From: Tachypleus tridentatus
Lineage: Eukaryota > Arthropoda > Merostomata > Xiphosura > Limulidae
DNA: 64,000 bases
Direction of reading: 5' to 3'
Assembly (NCBI RefSeq): GCF_004210375.1
Contig: NC_134833.1
Span: 23,564,063 to 23,628,062 of the forward strand
Below are positions 62,452-64,000 of the stretch, piece by piece (position 1 is the first letter of the stretch; the number at the start of each line of letters is the position of its first letter). The notes beneath the pieces were generated by a model. It had not been told where the DNA came from, ran no database searches, and worked only from the letters and a program-made list of their open reading frames with translations. The position numbers were made by a program, and so were the translations under genes.

Positions 62452-62585
62452 TTAGCCATCATTAAGTTAGAAGTGATAGACTTAAGGGAAAACAGCTGGG
62501 TAATACCACCAACTTTCGGGCTACAGTAATCGAATAGCGTGATTGACCGTCACAATGTAAGTCCCATACGGCTTAAAGGGCATGT
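62452..62585 (-). mobile_element. SINE family A body fragment, reverse, old
   Basis: AGCGTGATTGACCGTCACAA and CCATACGGCTTAAAGGGCAT; head not recognisable. Confidence 0.6.
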
Positions 62586-63062
62586 CACCGGATGACTGCC
62601 CTTTGGGAAACACATCAAATCTCATGAAAGGTAGTAATAAAAACAGAAAATGACTTCATAAAAAATCGATATAATTTTCAGTTTCATTGAAACCTCTAAC
62701 CATTTCTACTTGAAAAAAAACAAAACACAACGGAAACTATCTTTAAGAACCATTTAACTTAAAATTTAAGGCGATAAGATGGCTGTATATTTTTTTTTTT
62801 ATAGCAAGACGGCAGGGATGAAGGCTGGATAGGCTTCCCGATTCGTATTTAGATGCCTTATATACTACATAGATTATATTTTAATTACAGAAATACACGG
62901 CACATTAAATAAAAATATAGCATCCTTCAGTGCTTAAATATTTGGAACACGTGCATGTATTTAAACAGCAAACTAAAAATGGTTGAACAAGTATAACACA
63001 TATAGTCTTGTCACACAATTACACTTTTCTTAGCTTTGTACAGTTGTGTGATATAAAATAAT

Positions 63063-63908
63063 TTACTCTTCAGACGATGATTTGGGATCCGACGACACAT
63101 CGCTGGTCTTTGCTACGTCGTTGTTAGAAGGAAGAGAGATATCTTTCTCTTCGTCTTCCCACTCACTGTCTTCTGAGCTTGTGAAGTAGTCCTGACTTTC
63201 AAGACGAATTTGGTCCTGTTCTACAAACTTTCCAATGCGACAGGTCTGATCTGGAGACGGGTGGCATTGCTGTAGAGATATCATGCAGTTAGGGCTAAGG
63301 TGCCGAGTAAGAGCAGATGTTGGCATTCCGAAACTTTCTGCGGTTTGTATGTTGGTTACAACAATTATCTTTTGTTTGCCTCCGGTAACGTCCGTGGGAC
63401 TACTTATACAAGAAGTTGTCTGACAGATGGCGGTAGGGTTAGTAACTAGAGATGATACAACGGACACTAAAAGTTCAACCATGGCGGTAATAATAGCATT
63501 GCCGCTAATCCGTGCCGTTTGGTTAAAGTTTCTTGGGATAGAGTGAAATTCCGCTACGCCAAAGCAGCTAAGAATGAAGAATATTAGTGCAGAAATCATA
63601 GACGCGAGAGAACAGCCAAGAAAGAGCTTTTTCGTCATGTAAAGGTGACGATACTTCCACGAAATTATTCCAGCAATTCCTGCCATTTGGAAAATCACTC
63701 CACACCAGATGCCAGTTCCTGAATAGTTGGCATCATATTCAACCAACAATCCTAGGATACCCAGTACGAGACTTAGGAAACCTAAGCCTAAATGAAGAAG
63801 AGCACAGCCGAGAGTGACATCTCGAGTCCAATCCCCGCCGTCGCTAGAAGTCTCTGAGGAGTTGTTCGAAGGTAGACCTTTCAATCGTATAACGTAAACC
63901 TCCTCCAT
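63063..63908 (-). CDS. Four-helix membrane protein, CD20/MS4A-like layout
   Basis: Uninterrupted 281-codon frame from ATG at 63908. Hydrophobic segments at about residues 33-57, 65-83, 94-117 and 134-156 predict four helices, with the N- and C-termini on the same side. Residues 157-281 form a long hydrophilic tail ending in an acidic, Ser-rich segment (SSEDSEWEDEEKD, about 244-256) that looks like a casein-kinase-2 substrate. Helix 4 carries an acidic residue (MVELLVSVVSSLV) and is followed by a cysteine, as in CD20/MS4A and related tetraspan families such as sarcospan; such proteins are ion-channel regulators or membrane adaptors. The match is to topology and a few residues, so the family is tentative. 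An AG (CACCAG|GTGG) lies just before the ATG, so upstream noncoding exons are possible beyond the window. Confidence 0.72.
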   Translation of the reverse strand: MEEVYVIRLKGLPSNNSSETSSDGGDWTRDVTLGCALLHLGLGFLSLVLGILGLLVEYDANYSGTGIWCGVIFQMAGIAGIISWKYRHLYMTKKLFLGCSLASMISALIFFILSCFGVAEFHSIPRNFNQTARISGNAIITAMVELLVSVVSSLVTNPTAICQTTSCISSPTDVTGGKQKIIVVTNIQTAESFGMPTSALTRHLSPNCMISLQQCHPSPDQTCRIGKFVEQDQIRLESQDYFTSSEDSEWEDEEKDISLPSNNDVAKTSDVSSDPKSSSEE

Positions 63909-64000
63909 TTTACTGCCACCTGGTGAGACAAAAGAGGAATTTTTGTGACTAGGTAGTTAAAATGATTTAATAAAATGATGTGATATAATTATTTTTTGTT

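Larger units (their letters stand above)
55643..63062. other. 3' end of the SEA/EGF gene and intergenic region
   Basis: Holds two candidate poly(A) signals, SINEs of all three families, a degenerate tandem repeat (57925-58079), a duplicated 30-mer (60709-60768) and a TTAA-flanked miniature element (62104-62328). 59690-61470 is very AT-rich with nothing recognised. Confidence 0.7.

Noticed and set aside
1-64000. CRISPR-like arrays among the tandem repeats
   Set aside because: The arrays are head-to-tail minisatellites without unique spacers, in the introns or flanks of animal genes.

Overview
The window is AT-rich arthropod nuclear DNA with spliced genes, long introns and a very dense load of short interspersed repeats. 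The commonest repeat is a SINE of about 270 bp with a tRNA-like head and tails such as GCGCGAAATTCAAAAC. I associate this repeat landscape with horseshoe crabs (Limulus, Tachypleus, Carcinoscorpius); that is recognition from memory, not a search. No bacterial, CRISPR or organellar features are present.

Layout. (1) About 3.65-11.93 kb, minus strand: the first three coding exons of a zinc transporter of the SLC30/ZnT2-3-8 type. The rest of the gene lies off the left edge. Its first exon is read in two frames, the change falling at a perfect 12-bp inverted repeat, and its third exon ends at a GC-type splice donor. (2) About 12-31.4 kb: an intergenic stretch packed with tRNA-derived SINEs and a few decayed coding fragments. 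(3) 31.42-55.64 kb, plus strand: a complete gene I reconstruct as 11 coding exons (3060 nt, 1019 codons plus stop, all splice phases matching). It encodes a signal peptide, a Ser/Thr-rich mucin-like region of about 610 residues in one exon, an EGF-like module, a SEA domain, a calcium-binding EGF, another EGF, one transmembrane helix and a cytoplasmic tail of about 88 residues. (4) 55.6-63.06 kb: its 3' end and an intergenic region with more SINEs and a TTAA-flanked piggyBac-type miniature element. (5) 63.06-63.91 kb, minus strand: an uninterrupted 281-codon reading frame for a four-helix membrane protein of CD20/MS4A-like layout.

Repeats. Three SINE families are defined here. Family A (about 265-280 bp) has a B box GGGTTCGAATCCC and body landmarks ACATGCTCGCCC and GGTCAATCCCACTATTCGTT. 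Family B (about 115 bp) has GGGGTTCGATTCCCC and ends GATGTGGCTTTGCTATA. Family C (about 120 bp) has GGGTTTCGATACCCG and ends GTGTAGCTTTGTGCTTAA. All three carry CAGATAGCCC before the tail, so they share a 3' module while their heads differ. Strand for SINEs means tRNA-like head first. Many copies keep clean target-site duplications. Other repeats are two foldback elements with GGGTCATT-type ends, a TA-flanked miniature element that still holds a transposase C-terminus, a 329-bp foldback in intron 10, and four minisatellites, three of them crowded round exon 6 of the mucin-like gene.

The three genes show no obvious functional link; all encode membrane proteins. Exon calls rest on reading frame, splice consensus and phase agreement only; no transcript or homology search was possible.
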